Below, piece after piece: positions 8,987-20,300 of a stretch of DNA of 64,000 nucleotides (position 1 is its first letter; the number at the start of each line of letters is the position of its first letter). This DNA is from Streptomyces sp. Ru62 (GTDB lineage Bacteria > Actinomycetota > Actinomycetes > Streptomycetales > Streptomycetaceae). The stretch lies in contig NZ_PQSU01000035.1 in assembly GCF_002920615.1 (NCBI RefSeq), forward strand, positions 27,305 through 91,304, written 5' to 3'. A program made the translations under genes and the position numbers. Below the pieces are notes generated by a model, which had not been told where the DNA came from, ran no database searches, and worked only from the letters and a program-made list of their open reading frames with translations.

Positions 8987-9391
8987 TGCAGCCTCGGTGA
9001 CGGCGGCGATGACGAGCTGCACCTGGTCGTCATCCAGCACGGCCAGGGTGTCCCGCAGGTTGATGTCGTACTCCCCAACGAGCGAGGCCGCGACCGCCAG
9101 GACGGCCGTCTCGCTGCTGGACGTTGGCACTCCCTCCCTGAGCAGGTCACCGATCTGGTCCCAGCGCAGGTGCTGGATCGGGCCGCCGTGGAATGGCGAG
9201 CGACGGGTCACGTCAGGGATCTCCGTCACGCGCTCGTACCGACGATGGGTGGCGAAGTCCCCCGGCTCCAGGAACTGCCGGAGCCAGAAGGCGTCATCGT
9301 GCTGGGACAGGAGTCGGCTCGCGGCGAGCATCTGCTCATTGCCGACTCCGCTGGTCACCTCGAAGAAGAGCGTCTGAAAGGTGGACTTCAC
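8876..9391 (-). CDS. Hypothetical protein
   Basis: A 171-residue protein starting at GTG 9391 after GGGAG. The first 135 residues look like a real folded protein with mixed helices (EQMLAASRLLSQHDDAFWLRQFLEP, INLRDTLAVLDDDQVQLVIAAVTEA). The last 35 are Gly/Ala/Pro rich and lie opposite the 8747 gene, so the C terminus may be poorly constrained. No motif reveals a function. It lies downstream of the 9713-10093 gene, separated by a hairpin. Confidence 0.6.
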   Translation of the reverse strand: MKSTFQTLFFEVTSGVGNEQMLAASRLLSQHDDAFWLRQFLEPGDFATHRRYERVTEIPDVTRRSPFHGGPIQHLRWDQIGDLLREGVPTSSSETAVLAVAASLVGEYDINLRDTLAVLDDDQVQLVIAAVTEAASQPARDDHAVTAGVLPAQAEPGNGPAAGGDGRGSAG

Positions 9392-9712
9392 AACTCAGCT
9401 CCCGTGGTCGGGCGGCGCTGGACTCGATCACTGTCCCGGCCACCCGCCCCAGCTGCTGGACGACACGCCTCGATCCACGAGGCTGACAACCAGGAAGGGC
9501 CCCGCCCGCGCGGCTGAAGCCGGGCGAGGCCCTGGTGGAGGAAGCAGGCGGCGTCCCCTGGCTACCGGGGTCAGTGTGCGGGAGGCGCGTACGTGATGCC
9601 GACGTCGCCGGCGGACGTCGCGGCGAGAGCCACCACCCGCCAGATCACTGCGGGGACGCCGTCCCGGGGCCCGTCGCAGGCGTCGTTGAGTTGAGTGCCG
9701 ACCCTGGTTGGT
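9392..9712. other. Intergenic segment with one hairpin
   Basis: Apart from the hairpin at 9496-9533 I see nothing firm here. A 75-codon minus-strand frame (9571-9798) ends in plausible residues but starts inside the 9713-10093 gene and has no convincing start of its own. Confidence 0.5.
9496..9533 (-). terminator. Hairpin terminator
   Basis: AGGGCCCCGCCCG (9496-9508) pairs with CGGGCGAGGCCCT (9521-9533) with one non-standard position and a 12-base loop. It lies downstream of the 9713-10093 gene on the minus strand. Confidence 0.6.
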
Positions 9713-10093
9713 TCAGTCCTCGTCGCTTCGGACGATGCCGCCTGGCACGTGCGGGTCGAATCGGCCGATACGCATGGCCTCGATGCACTGCAGGACACGG
9801 GCGAAGGACGTCAGCCCGTACGTGATGTATCGCGTAGGCGAGTCCCCGAGGACGCTTTCATGCTCGATGGGAACGCCGCCCATGATTGCCCAGTACGTGT
9901 CACGCACCTTGTGCTCGGGGTGAGCCCCGATCCACGCCATCTCGGCGTCCGACGCGAACTCCTTGGCGCTCGTGCAGGTGTACTGGTCCCAGTCCACGAC
10001 GGGCTTGGTCGGGTCGAGCGCGGCGATCGTGCGGATCTGCTCGATGCAGCGCTGGTAGATGCGGGACAGCTCGGCGTTTAAATCTTGGCTCAT
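9713..10093 (-). CDS. Hypothetical protein
   Basis: A 126-residue soluble protein beginning MSQDLNAELSRIYQRCIEQI after GGGAGA. It has an acidic, aromatic-rich centre (DWDQYTCTSAKEFASDAEMAWIGAHPEHKVRDTYWAIMGG) and no membrane segment or known motif. It is bounded by hairpins on both sides (9496-9533, 10213-10245), so it is likely a single-gene unit. No family is recognised. Confidence 0.65.
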   Translation of the reverse strand: MSQDLNAELSRIYQRCIEQIRTIAALDPTKPVVDWDQYTCTSAKEFASDAEMAWIGAHPEHKVRDTYWAIMGGVPIEHESVLGDSPTRYITYGLTSFARVLQCIEAMRIGRFDPHVPGGIVRSDED

Positions 10094-10212
10094 CAGGTTT
10101 CTCCCTCTCCCGCGCCGGACCGTCCGGCGACTGGTGAACCCTGCCCGAGGCCGCAGTGGAACAGTCGCGTCGCCTCATATGCGATCCAGTGGCCCGAGGG
10201 GGCGAAATCGGT

Positions 10213-10245
10213 CGAGGGCGGCCCCGTCTGCCGGAGCCGCCCTCG
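10213..10245 (-). terminator. Hairpin terminator after the 10260 gene
   Basis: CGAGGGCGGC (10213-10222) and GCCGCCCTCG (10236-10245) form a perfect 10-bp stem just beyond the end of the minus-strand gene. Confidence 0.7.
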
Positions 10246-10259
10246 TTTGCTGTCCGGGG

Positions 10260-11003
10260 TCAGTGCTGGTTCTCGTCCCGCGCCTGAGCTACTTCGGTGC
10301 GGAGCTGAAGGGCGAGGGCACGGGCCTCTTCCGCCTGCTGCGCCGCTTCAGGACGCCCGTCCTCCACGGCGATGCGGTCGAGCAGTGCGGCCTTGCGCTC
10401 GGTCAGGCGGGCGCGGGCCTCCGGGTCCGGCGGGGTGCGCATGTCGCCGTAGAGGTGCTTGAGCGCGTCGAGGACCTGGACCATCTCTTCCGCCGTGCTC
10501 AGGGCGGGCAGGTGGCCGGTGACTGGGTGGTCCGTCTCCCGGTGTGCCGGGATGTGCTCGCGTGCCCATGCGTCGAGGTTCCGGCCGGCGGTGGTGGGCG
10601 CGTACGCAGCCTCGTGCAGGCGTAAGCCGCGTACGGGGGCGCCGGGCGGGGCGGGGCAGTGCGGCTCCTGGAGGGCGAGCTGCCACTCCGCGACGGCGTC
10701 CTTGTACTTCTCGTGCGCGGACTGCCGCTTCATGTCGAGCTGCTCGCCGATGGCCTCCCAGCTCGTGTGCTTCTGCCGCTCGTAGATCACTGCGCGGGCC
10801 AGTACCTCCTGGGCCTGGTGGACCAGGTCGAGGGCGTCGCCGACGACTTCGCCGGGCCGGGCCCACATGTCGTTCGTCGTGGGGACGCCGGCGGCGGCAC
10901 GGTCGGCGAGTTCGCGCAGTTCGGCAGAGAGGGCGAGGCGGGCCAGGGCGGTGCGGCTGTAGGCGAAGCGCTCGCTGGCGGAGTCGTGCTCAGCATCCGT
11001 CAT
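10260..11003 (-). CDS. HTH protein with paired upstream palindromes
   Basis: A 247-residue, largely helical protein. Residues about 81-102 (SWEAIGEQLDMKRQSAHEKY) form a helix-turn-helix of the 'is this the right repeat' sigma-like type. Its second half is charged and helical, perhaps for oligomerisation. Two 17-bp palindromes (11007-11023 and 11034-11050) begin four bases upstream of the ATG, so binding there would block transcription or translation start; self-repression is inferred. It resembles the 7366 and 37634 genes in having an HTH of this type plus its own distinct palindrome pair. Confidence 0.7.
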   Translation of the reverse strand: MTDAEHDSASERFAYSRTALARLALSAELRELADRAAAGVPTTNDMWARPGEVVGDALDLVHQAQEVLARAVIYERQKHTSWEAIGEQLDMKRQSAHEKYKDAVAEWQLALQEPHCPAPPGAPVRGLRLHEAAYAPTTAGRNLDAWAREHIPAHRETDHPVTGHLPALSTAEEMVQVLDALKHLYGDMRTPPDPEARARLTERKAALLDRIAVEDGRPEAAQQAEEARALALQLRTEVAQARDENQH

Positions 11004-11006
11004 GTT

Positions 11007-11050
11007 GTCAGGCTAGGCCTGACGAACGTGACTGTCAGGGTCGGCCTGAC
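11007..11050. promoter_or_regulatory. Paired palindromic operator, GTCAGGC-N3-GCCTGAC type
   Basis: GTCAGGCTAGGCCTGAC (11007-11023) is a perfect 7-bp inverted repeat. GTCAGGGTCGGCCTGAC (11034-11050) differs at one arm base. Centres are 27 bp apart and directly abut the start codon of the HTH gene. Confidence 0.65.
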
Positions 11051-11190
11051 GAGAGCTTGACTCGTACTGTGCTCGCGCTCGCGTGAGGCTCGTTTCATAG
11101 GTGGTGGTGGGGGGGGATGGCGCCTTGGGTCGTCGCTGAACGACGATGAGAAGAGGGGATCTCTTTCAGCCGCTGCTGAGGAGGCCCGCA

Positions 11191-11322
11191 ATGGTATGGG
11201 GATGGAATCAGAAGGCGCTTCGTGCCCTAGTGGGCATGGTCGTCCTGAGCTTTGCTTTTCGGACCGTTCCCAGACTGGACCTGGGCGTCGTGGGCGCGTT
11301 CGTAGGTGGGCGTAGGTGTTGA
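11191..11322 (+). CDS. Possible 43-aa membrane peptide
   Basis: An ATG follows TGAGGAGG at good spacing and opens a 43-codon frame with a hydrophobic stretch (ALVGMVVLSFAF) and a basic end. It lies in a short gap between divergent and convergent units and just before a terminator. The codon bias is weaker than in neighbouring genes, so this is tentative. Confidence 0.3.
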   Translation: MVWGWNQKALRALVGMVVLSFAFRTVPRLDLGVVGAFVGGRRC

Positions 11323-11333
11323 CCTGGCAGTAC

Positions 11334-11370
11334 GAGGGCCCGGATCGCCGACGGCGGCGGCCGGGCCCTC
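11334..11370. terminator. Terminator of the giant gene
   Basis: GAGGGCCCGG (11334-11343) and CCGGGCCCTC (11361-11370) form a perfect 10-bp stem 13 bases beyond the stop of the minus-strand giant gene; it could also stop the small plus-strand frame. Confidence 0.75.
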
Positions 11371-11382
11371 ATCGTGACCAGG

Positions 11383-14300
11383 TCAGCGCTGCGTCGGCCT
11401 GTGGTTCTGCTGCTGCGACTCGGCGCCGCCCCGGCGCAGATGTCCGGCCTGCTTCGCGGCGGCACCCGGCTTTTTCGCGATGCCGTTCGGCTTCTTCGAC
11501 CCGCGCCGCGTAGTCGACTTGCCCCGCGCGGCCGCCGCGGAGACGCGCCCGGCCTTGGCGGCAGGCAGCGGCCGGGACAGTGCCTCCCCGAGCTGTCGCA
11601 GCGCCGGGATGTCCACCGTGGCGGAAGCGGCATCCCGCGACGCCGACGGCGGCCCGCTGGGGGAGGCGTAACCGGTCGCGGCGTCCGCGACGCCCCGCAG
11701 AGCATCGGCGGCCGGTGCGTCCGGGCCGTTCCCCTCGCCCCGCTGCCGCAAGCGGTCCGCCGCCGCCTGCGCCCATCCGGCGACCTTGTCGCACGCGGCG
11801 ATCGAGACCTTGCGGAAGAATTCGCCGACGCGGTGGTCCCCCATCAGCCGATCGAAATGCTCCCCGGCCCGCTCTTTCATGACGCGGAACAGGTGGCCGA
11901 ACGCGCCGCGCACCGTTTGGATCTGGCGCCACTCTGGGAGGTCCTGGAGCGCGGTGTCGTGCGTATCGGCCTGCTGCAAGGCGGCGTTGACGTCGGCTGC
12001 CTGCTGCGGACCGGGCGGGGGCGCCGCCGCTTCCACCGACTTGTCAGGGGCGGCAGTGGCCGGGTCGGTGGCGGCGGGCGGCGCCGCCGGCGCGGCGGGG
12101 GCGACGGCCTCAGCGAAGGCGCGTTGCAGCGTCGCCAGGTCAGCGTCGAGGTCGGCGACCAGGTCCTGAGCGGTGCCGTTCTCCGGCGACACGTGCTCCT
12201 CCCAGGCCTCCAGGACCGCCTGGAACTCGGTGCGGACGTCCAGCGGCCCGGCCGGGGGTTCCGTCACTGCGGTGCCCGCGGGCGGGGTCTCTGTGCTGGT
12301 GGTCCACAGCGGCAGCTCGCCAGGCTGCCGGACGGCTACCGGCTGCACTGCCTGGAGGGCGTCTTCCAACGCCCGGCGGATGCCATCGACGGCGGAGTCG
12401 AGGGCCGGACCGTTGTCCTCGGGCGGTGCCGCACCGTTCGGGCTCTCCGGGCCCGCAGCGTCCGCGGGCTCCGCCGGTGCGGCCAGAGGCTCCTCCCGCG
12501 CTGCCTGACTGGTCTGTGAGTCCGGGACTTCGGGACTCTGCAACTCCGTGGGTTCCTCGGACGCCCCGGTGTCCGCCGCAGTGGTGGGCTCCGGCCGCAC
12601 CTCGGGCGCGGGCTCGGTCGGGGCAGCCTGTTCACGGACGGCGGCCCGCTCCGCCTGGACCGCGGCGAGCGTGGCCTGCACCTGGTCTTGCAGGCGCCGT
12701 GAGTCGTACAGGAGATGGGCCAGCGGGAAGGCCATCTGACGTCGCTCGGGATGCGCCGGGTTGGTCGGCAGCGTCGCTCCCCACTGATTGACGGACCGCT
12801 GGACGGCGTCGAGATGGCTCGTCATCTGCTGGGAGTTGTGGCTGTCGGAGACGGCAGTGGTCACGACGGCGAGACTGCTGATCAGGTCCTGAAAGCGCGC
12901 GTCCTGCTCGAAGTCGGGGTAGGCCCGTCTGGCTGCGTAGATCACCGCGTTGCGGTGGTGCTCGGCGGTGTCGCGCAGGTTCGTCCGCAAGGCGTCCACC
13001 CGCTGATGGGGCGTGTCGCCGACAGCCGCGTCAGCCGGCGGACCGTACGGCGCGCCGGTAAGCGCCGAGTAGATGACGGCTGCATGGCCTGCCGCACCCT
13101 GCGGCGTATCGGCCAGGTAAGTGACGTCGGCGGGCAGGTCCTCGACGGCCAGCCGCGCGAACCATCCGAACTCTGCCGGGTGGATGGTCGCGATGACGAG
13201 GTCGCCCTGCAGCACTTCGCCGGAGTCGAACGGCTGGCCGTCCAGCCCGGACAGGCGCAGCCGGTAGCTGGCGTCCCCAGCGAGCGCGGCGGTCTCGACG
13301 TAGCGCTGGGGCTCGGGTGGTTCCTCTGTGGTCGGTTCGCCGGGTGCCTCGGTGGTGTCCGGGATTGGCGGGGTGGTCATAGTCGGTTCCTCCGAAGCGT
13401 CTCGCACCGTCTCGTCACTCGGGGCGGCCTCACCCGCCAGGGCCGGAGCCGGCGCGGCCGCCGTGCCGGGCTCCGGCGTCTGCTGGTCGCCGTCCGTCGT
13501 CTGGGGGCGGTCCTTCTCGTGGAACGACGCTTCGCGCTGTTCCTCGTGCATCCCCTCATCTGGGGTCGCGCCCGCGGGCTCCGGTGCGGTCTGGGGGGCC
13601 GGCAGGCGATCCGACGCCGGATCGTCGTCCACCACGGTGTCCGCCGCGGTATCGCCCGAAGCGTCGTCGACAGCGGCTGACGGATCCCGCTCTTTCCGGG
13701 GGGCCGGTGCTGGGTTGTCGTCCGTGACGCTCTCCGTCTCGGTGTCCGCGGTCGGCGTGCCCGCAGGCGGTTCCCCGAGGCCTTCGGCGGCCGCGGCCGG
13801 GGCGTCGGGGCCCTGCTCGGTGCGGGGCTCCGGGGCGTCGTCGGCATCGGCGGGCGGCTGTTCGGCGGGTCCGGTGTCGGCGGCCGCGCTCTGCGGGGCG
13901 GCGGTGTTCCGCTCCGCCGAGTTCGCGGTGAGGGCGGCCAACTCCGCCTCGAAGGCGGCGACCGTCGCCTGCGAGCGGGAGGCCAGGAGGGCGGCGGCCT
14001 CCCGTACCTGCCTCAGTGGGCCGCGCAGGTCTTCGTTGACCACGGTCTCCAGGACGCCACTCCAGACCGCCACTGTGTGGACCTCAAGCACCAGATCGGC
14101 GGGCGAGATCGCGGGCCCCTCCCGCAGCATCCGCTCAGCGTCCCGGTAGGCCGTCGCCAGCTGGGCGACGGGGTTGGTCGGGATTCGCTGGCCGTCGGAC
14201 CGCTGCTGCCGGTCCGCCTCGTAGTAGCGCTGGACCGTGGGCAGGGCGTCCCACCGCGCGAACGCCGCGCTCAGCCGGTCGATGTCCGCCTGTGCTTCCC

Positions 14301-17300
14301 TGTCGGTTTCGTACGGCCCGGCAACGTCGAGAGTCGCCAGGTCGACGTCCAGGAGCACCACGTCCAGCTCCGGCACCTCAGCGGCGACCGGTGCCTCAGC
14401 TGCTGCCGACGTCTCTGGGTGGTGGGCCTGGCGGTGCGCCAGAGCCAGTGCCTCACCGGCGGGGGCGCGGCCGGCGTCCTCGGCGACATCGGCGCGCTCG
14501 GTCCAGCTGCACACACACCACGCCTCGACCCACGACATACCCGGGCCGCCGAGGGTGACGGCCGTCGCGTGCGGCACCCCGTCAGCAACCGCCGTGGCGT
14601 GGAGGCGGAGCCGTTCGAGCATCGGCGCCCACGCGGACATGTAGCTGTCGACGGCGGTGCAGGATGCGATCAAGGTCCCCGACTGGTCCTCGATCAGGAG
14701 CGGCGCCAGGTCACCGGAGGCGGTGCGGCCTTGCCACTCCCGGCGGACTGTATAAGAGGCGCCGGTCTCGGCGGTGATCGTCCACGAGCCGTCAGGGTGG
14801 TACTGGATCGCCTCCGACTCCCCGACTTCCGGCAGTATCCACAGTCCGGCGTCATAGCGCATGCGGCGGGCGACGGTGAACCCGGCGGCCAAGTCCCCGC
14901 CAGTCTTGGTCGCATGCTCAGCGACGGCCGCCAGGGCCGCGCTCTCGCCCTCGCCGGCACCGATGCTGATCACGTCCCACCGGCCCGACGGCTCTACGCC
15001 GTGCCAGGTCGCCCGCCACATGATCCCCCGCGCGTCCTTGCCCTGGTTGTCGTGGGAGATCTCGTACTTGCCGACGGTCAGCCCGGGGCCGGTGACGGTG
15101 AACTCATACGAGGACAGCTCGCCATTGCGGCCCCGCGGGCTGACGGTCAGCGTATTGACGTCGACGACCTCGGGTACCGCCTCAGCAGGCTTCGTCGCCG
15201 CGTCGCTGCCCCCCACCCCCAAGCCCGCGAGTTCGAGGATTGCGACGGCCACGCGGTCGGCCTCGTTCGCCGCTTCCATGGGGGTCGAGCCACGCCGGGC
15301 GACCAGCGCGGCCCGGTCCTGGCGGACTGTGAACGCCTCATCCGCTGCCCGCTTCTGTGCCTTCGCGTCCCCACCCGCAGCCTTCACCTCCGCTCGTGCT
15401 TCACGCATGGCACGGTCGTCGCCCGCTTCGCACGCCTCGGCGATTATCTGAGCCGTCAGAGCCTGGGCGGGCCATGGGGCGGTCTCTCCGGCATCCAGCG
15501 CGGCCGACAGCATCTGTCCGGCAACCTCAGCGATTCGGTCGGGCCACTGCCGCCAGTGCAGGTCGCCCACCTTCGGATCACCCTTGGCCAGGGCCTCCAC
15601 AAGGCTCTGAACGTCGCGGTGGCCGATGTGCCTGTCCTCGTCGTTCAGGAGCCGGTGAGACAGGCACCGCGCGCACACGGTGTAGTGGCCAAGTTCGCTG
15701 CCCTGGTCAGTGTCGACGGCGACCGTGTACCGGGCACCCGACCGCTTTGCGCTGCACTTGCCGACGTGCGGCGTCGACGCATCGCAGTACGCGTCCGGCG
15801 TGTCGGTCATGTCGTCCGTGAGCTGGGCTACGACGCGTAGCCGCGCGTTCGGGATGGCTTGCTGGGCTGAGTGCCAGATCTTCCACTCGGCGACGTACTG
15901 CCGGTTATCCGGGCCCTTGCGGGACCAGTCCTCACCGGTGCGGCCCTGCGCGCCGTCCGGGTCGGTCAGGTGCTCCCAGCCCCACCGGCACGACGCGATG
16001 AGGCCGATGCGGCCGAACCGGCTGACCAGGTACACGCCCTCTTCGAGCTGGACGCGGTCTGTGGTCGTCTCGAACTGGGGGGCCTGCGCCGTCAGGTGCG
16101 CGTACCGGGCCCACAGGGACGCGAACCGGGTACGGGTCGCCGAGTCCTCACGGATCCGCGCCAGCACGGCGGTAAGGGGCCGGTCCTCCAGGTTCGCGGC
16201 CCACCAGTGGGAGCCTTCAGCGTCGTGACCGGCCTCCCACTGGTCCTCATCCGGACGGGCGTACGTCACAGGGCGCAGCCGGAACGTGTGTCCGCCCGCC
16301 GTTGTCAGAATCCAGCCCGTTGCCGGTTCGCGCGAGTCGGTGAACGACACGGGGGCGATCGTCTCGCCCTCGATGAGCGCCGCCCGAAGCTGCGCTTCTC
16401 GCCCGTCCTCGGTCATCACCGACTGGGCAAGTGGTTCATCAGCAGGATCGGCCCGGCTGTCCGAGGCCGTCTCCGGCTCCGCCGGGCCCTCTGCCGGGTC
16501 CTGTGCCGGATCGTCGAACAACCCGAGCTGTTCTGTCCCTGCGCCGGGTGCGACCGCGCTCCCTCTTCTCCGGGCGCGAGTTCGGTCGGGGGTGGGTGTT
16601 GGCGTGGGCTGCTCGACGTCGGCCGGAGCCGCCACGAACGCGTGCTCGGCGGCCACGGCCGGGTCGTCCGGGCTGGGCTCGGTGCGTTTCTTCCGGACAT
16701 CGGCGGAGGGCTGTTCGGTGGCTTCCTTGTCGGCGGCCGCGCTCTCCGGGGCGACAGTGTTCTGCTCTGCCGAATTCGCGGTGAGGGCGGCCAACTGTTC
16801 CTCGTGGTCGTGCGCACCCGAGTCAGCGAACGCATGGCTGGTGACGTCAGCGCCCTCGGCTTCCCGTCGGGCTTTGGGAGTTAGGGCCGAAGGGCCGGAT
16901 GATTCGGTGGCCGCCATCTTCTCGCTCGCGGCCTCTAGGACTTCGGTGATCTCCAAGCCGTAGAAACGCTCACCTTCGACATCTGCGGCGTACAGCCCGT
17001 CGTCATAGCTGATCTCGGCTCGGCGGTACTGCCACTGTCCAGGTCCGAGCGATCCAAGCCGGACCCCTTTGAACTCTTCCGGCGGCGAAGGCGGCAGGTT
17101 CGCGTCTGGCGTCTCGACGGAATCGTCTGGCGGAGCGCCCCTTTCACCCTCGGCATGCCACAGGAACAGCCGGTAGGCGTCGCCCTTCGTACGGCACCAG
17201 GCGTCACCTTTACGGCGTGTGACGAAGCCGGTACGGCCGGGGCTCTCGCAGGTGACATGCCACTGCCCGTCTCGTTCCTGGAGCAGCCGGCCGGGAGACC

Positions 17301-20300
17301 AATCGAATCGCGTGAGCTGGGCGGTGTGGTCGCCGTGCTGCACATGGAGGACGGAAACGGTCTTAAGGGGGTTGCCAGCGAGGCTCTCCTGCGGCGAGAC
17401 AGTCTGCGTCAGCCCGTCGTTGGTCGAGGCCTCCGAGGTGGCGGACACGTCACTCGCCTCCTCACTTGTAGCGGTACGGTCCCGCGCCCCTTGCTCAAGG
17501 TGGTCGGCGTCGGCGCGTAGCTGGCGAGCCTGTACGTCGAGGTGCTGGCGCAGCCGGTGCAGGGGCAGGCCGACGTAGCGGTTGAGTATGTCGTCGTCGG
17601 TGGCAGCAAACAGCGCGGCCGCGGCGGCCTCCGCGGCCTCCATCGCCGCGGCGTTGGCCCGGTAGGCGTCCACGCCCCTCGCGGTCGCGTCGATCGCCCC
17701 GATCGCCCCGCTGAGCGCCTGGATCTCGTCCTGGGGGCCAGCGCCGTCCGGCCAGACGCGCGAGGTGACCTCGGCGACGGCGGCGTGCAGGTCGTAGGTC
17801 CGCTGAGTCTCCAACGCGACCTGGTCGTGGCTGCCGTGGCGGCCGAACACTGCGGCGACGACCTGCGGTGCCCGCCGCTCGCGCGGCACGACCTGGACCT
17901 CATCCGTGAGGTTCAGGGCGAAGCCGTTGGCGGTGCCCTTGGCCACGTCGCGGGTGGAGAACGCCATGACGCTGCCCCTGCGGTTGTTGTCCGCGAACCG
18001 CAGTTCGGTGACGGTCTCGCCCCGCGTGCCGCCGTCGGCGATGAGGTCGCCCAGACGGATCTGCGCCACGGTGCGGGTCTCCGGCCGCAGGTCGTCACGG
18101 TGTTCAGCCGGGATGAGCTGCGCCCGCGCGGGCAGTTGCCGGATGAAGACGCTCTCTGGCGCGGTCACCTCCCTGCCGGTCTGGTCGAGGATCACGGCAT
18201 CGAGCAGCGTGGTGTTCTGGTGGTAGTCGCGGTACCCGGGGTAGACGGTGCCGGTGACGGTGGCTGTTTCCGGCACGGGCAGTCCCCAGGCCTCGCCGTC
18301 CCATTCGATGCTTCTGCCGCTCACGACAATCGTGATCCGGTCGCCGCCCTGTAGCGCCTCGCGGGCGACCTCGTGGGGGTCCTGCGATGCTGCGGCGGTA
18401 GCCGTCTCCTGTGCTGCGGGTCCTTCCGGCTGCTGTTCGTTGTGCTGCTCGGCATCGGCCGGCGGGGCCTCTGGGACGGCGGCGGTCGCGGGCTCGGCGG
18501 CCACGCGGGTCCCCCAGATCTGGCGGGCGCGGGCGAGTTTACTGACCTCGGATCGCTCCACGTTGAAGGTGGAGACGACGTGCTCGAAGCACAGGGGTTC
18601 GCTGTCGCCGACGCGGTAGAGCGGCTGAGGCTCGGCGTCTGCCGCGTGCAGGTCGGCCCCCCCGCACCTTCCGCCGGCCGCCAGGGCGAAGTCGTAGTCG
18701 CGGTGGTGCGCGCGGAGAGGCCTGGCTGCGTCTTCGCGGGCCTCCCGGACCACACGCTCGCAGATCTCGACCGCTTCGCCCCGGCTTTCTGCCCTGCCGA
18801 AAGCCCGGACCTCTTCGCCGTCGATCTCGATGTGAGGTGTGAAGAGCTGGGTGCCACTTGCTTCGTGGCGGGTCACTTTGACCACGAACGGCACGCCGTC
18901 CGCGAGGACGTCGAAAACCAGCTCCGGCCCGCGTGGCGTGGTCTCGCCGACCACGACCGGGATTGGCTTGCGTACTACGGCCAGGCCCTTGCGCGGCACA
19001 TAGTCGGCGTACGAGGTGAGGGGCTCGGCGGGGATGGAGTCCACGGGGGGCATGTCCTTGAACGGCACCTGTTCCGCCGGCCCGTCGGCGGGCCGCAGGT
19101 CCACAGCGGCGCCGTTGAGGGCGTATGTGTAGCCGGTGGCCTTCTTCCCGCTCCGGCTGAGGACGTGGTACTCGCCGGTGACGCCGGTCCGGTCGGTGCT
19201 GACGTACCAGGTGTCCTTGCTCGCGCCGGGTGACATCACCTGGCCGGTCACCTGCTGGCCGTTCCGCCCGTCTCGCCAGGTCACCCACGAGCCGATGTCG
19301 TACTCCGCGGGCGTCAGGCCCGGGGCGTCCTGCTGGTGGGTCAGGCTCAGGGGCGGCAGCGGCCGGAACGGCGCCAGGCGGTTGGCCGCCTTGTAGGTCC
19401 GGCGCCACCGGGCCAGCTGATCGGCCTGTTCCGCGGGCGTCTGGGTTGCCTGCTCGTCCTTGACTGCGACGACCGCAGCGAATTCGCTGCGGCGCCGCTG
19501 ATAGTCCTCCACGGCCTCCTGGTGGAAGCCAGCGTCCGCAGGGACGGCGAGCAGGGTGAACGTCAGCCGCCCGTCAGCGCTGGTCAGGCGCTCTCGCCCG
19601 TCGTCCGCCGCGCCTGCACTGGCCGTGTCATGCCTGGCAGGGGCCGCCTCGGGCTGGACCTCTTCTACGGTCATCTGTCCGTCCGGGATGCCGTCGCCGT
19701 CCCCTTCCGTGTCCGTCTCCGGCTCATCCTGCGGGGCCGGGCCCAGGATGCGTTCGGGCGGTGCCAGGCCGAACTCCTCGTACAGGTTTGCTGTTCCGTA
19801 CCCGTCGCTGTCTTGCTCCGGGGTCGGCTCGGTCGGCTGCTGACTGGTGTTGCGCTGTTCGAGCGTCGGCGGGGATGCCTCGCTGTCCGCCGGTTCCGTG
19901 TCCAGCTTGTGCAGTTCGCGCAGGGCGTCATAGTGCTTGCTGGTGCCGTGCTCCGGCTCGCGCACCATGTAGTTGCCGTTCCGGGTGTAGCTGATCACGG
20001 TGCCGATGAACTCAGGCTGCGGCACGTAGGTCTTGTTCCACGTGTCGTAGTTCATGGGGGTTACGCGGACCTGCTCGCCGGGCGCGTAGAGGGTGGTGAC
20101 GTCTTCGACGGCAGGCGCCTCCGCGGAGGGCGGAGGGCGTTCTTCGGTGTCGCCGGGCGGCTCGGCGGACTGCTCTGCCGGTTCCTCGGTGCTACTTTCC
20201 TCTGGCTCCGGCGAGGCCTGCTCCCGAGGAGCTTGGGCCTCATCCACAGGGTGGGCGCCGGAGCTAGTAGTGCGCCTGCCGGTCGTTTCGTCGGGCGCAG

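Noticed and set aside
9571..9798. 75-codon minus-strand frame
   Set aside because: It begins inside the 9713-10093 gene, lacks a start with ribosome site, and only its last 27 residues look plausible.
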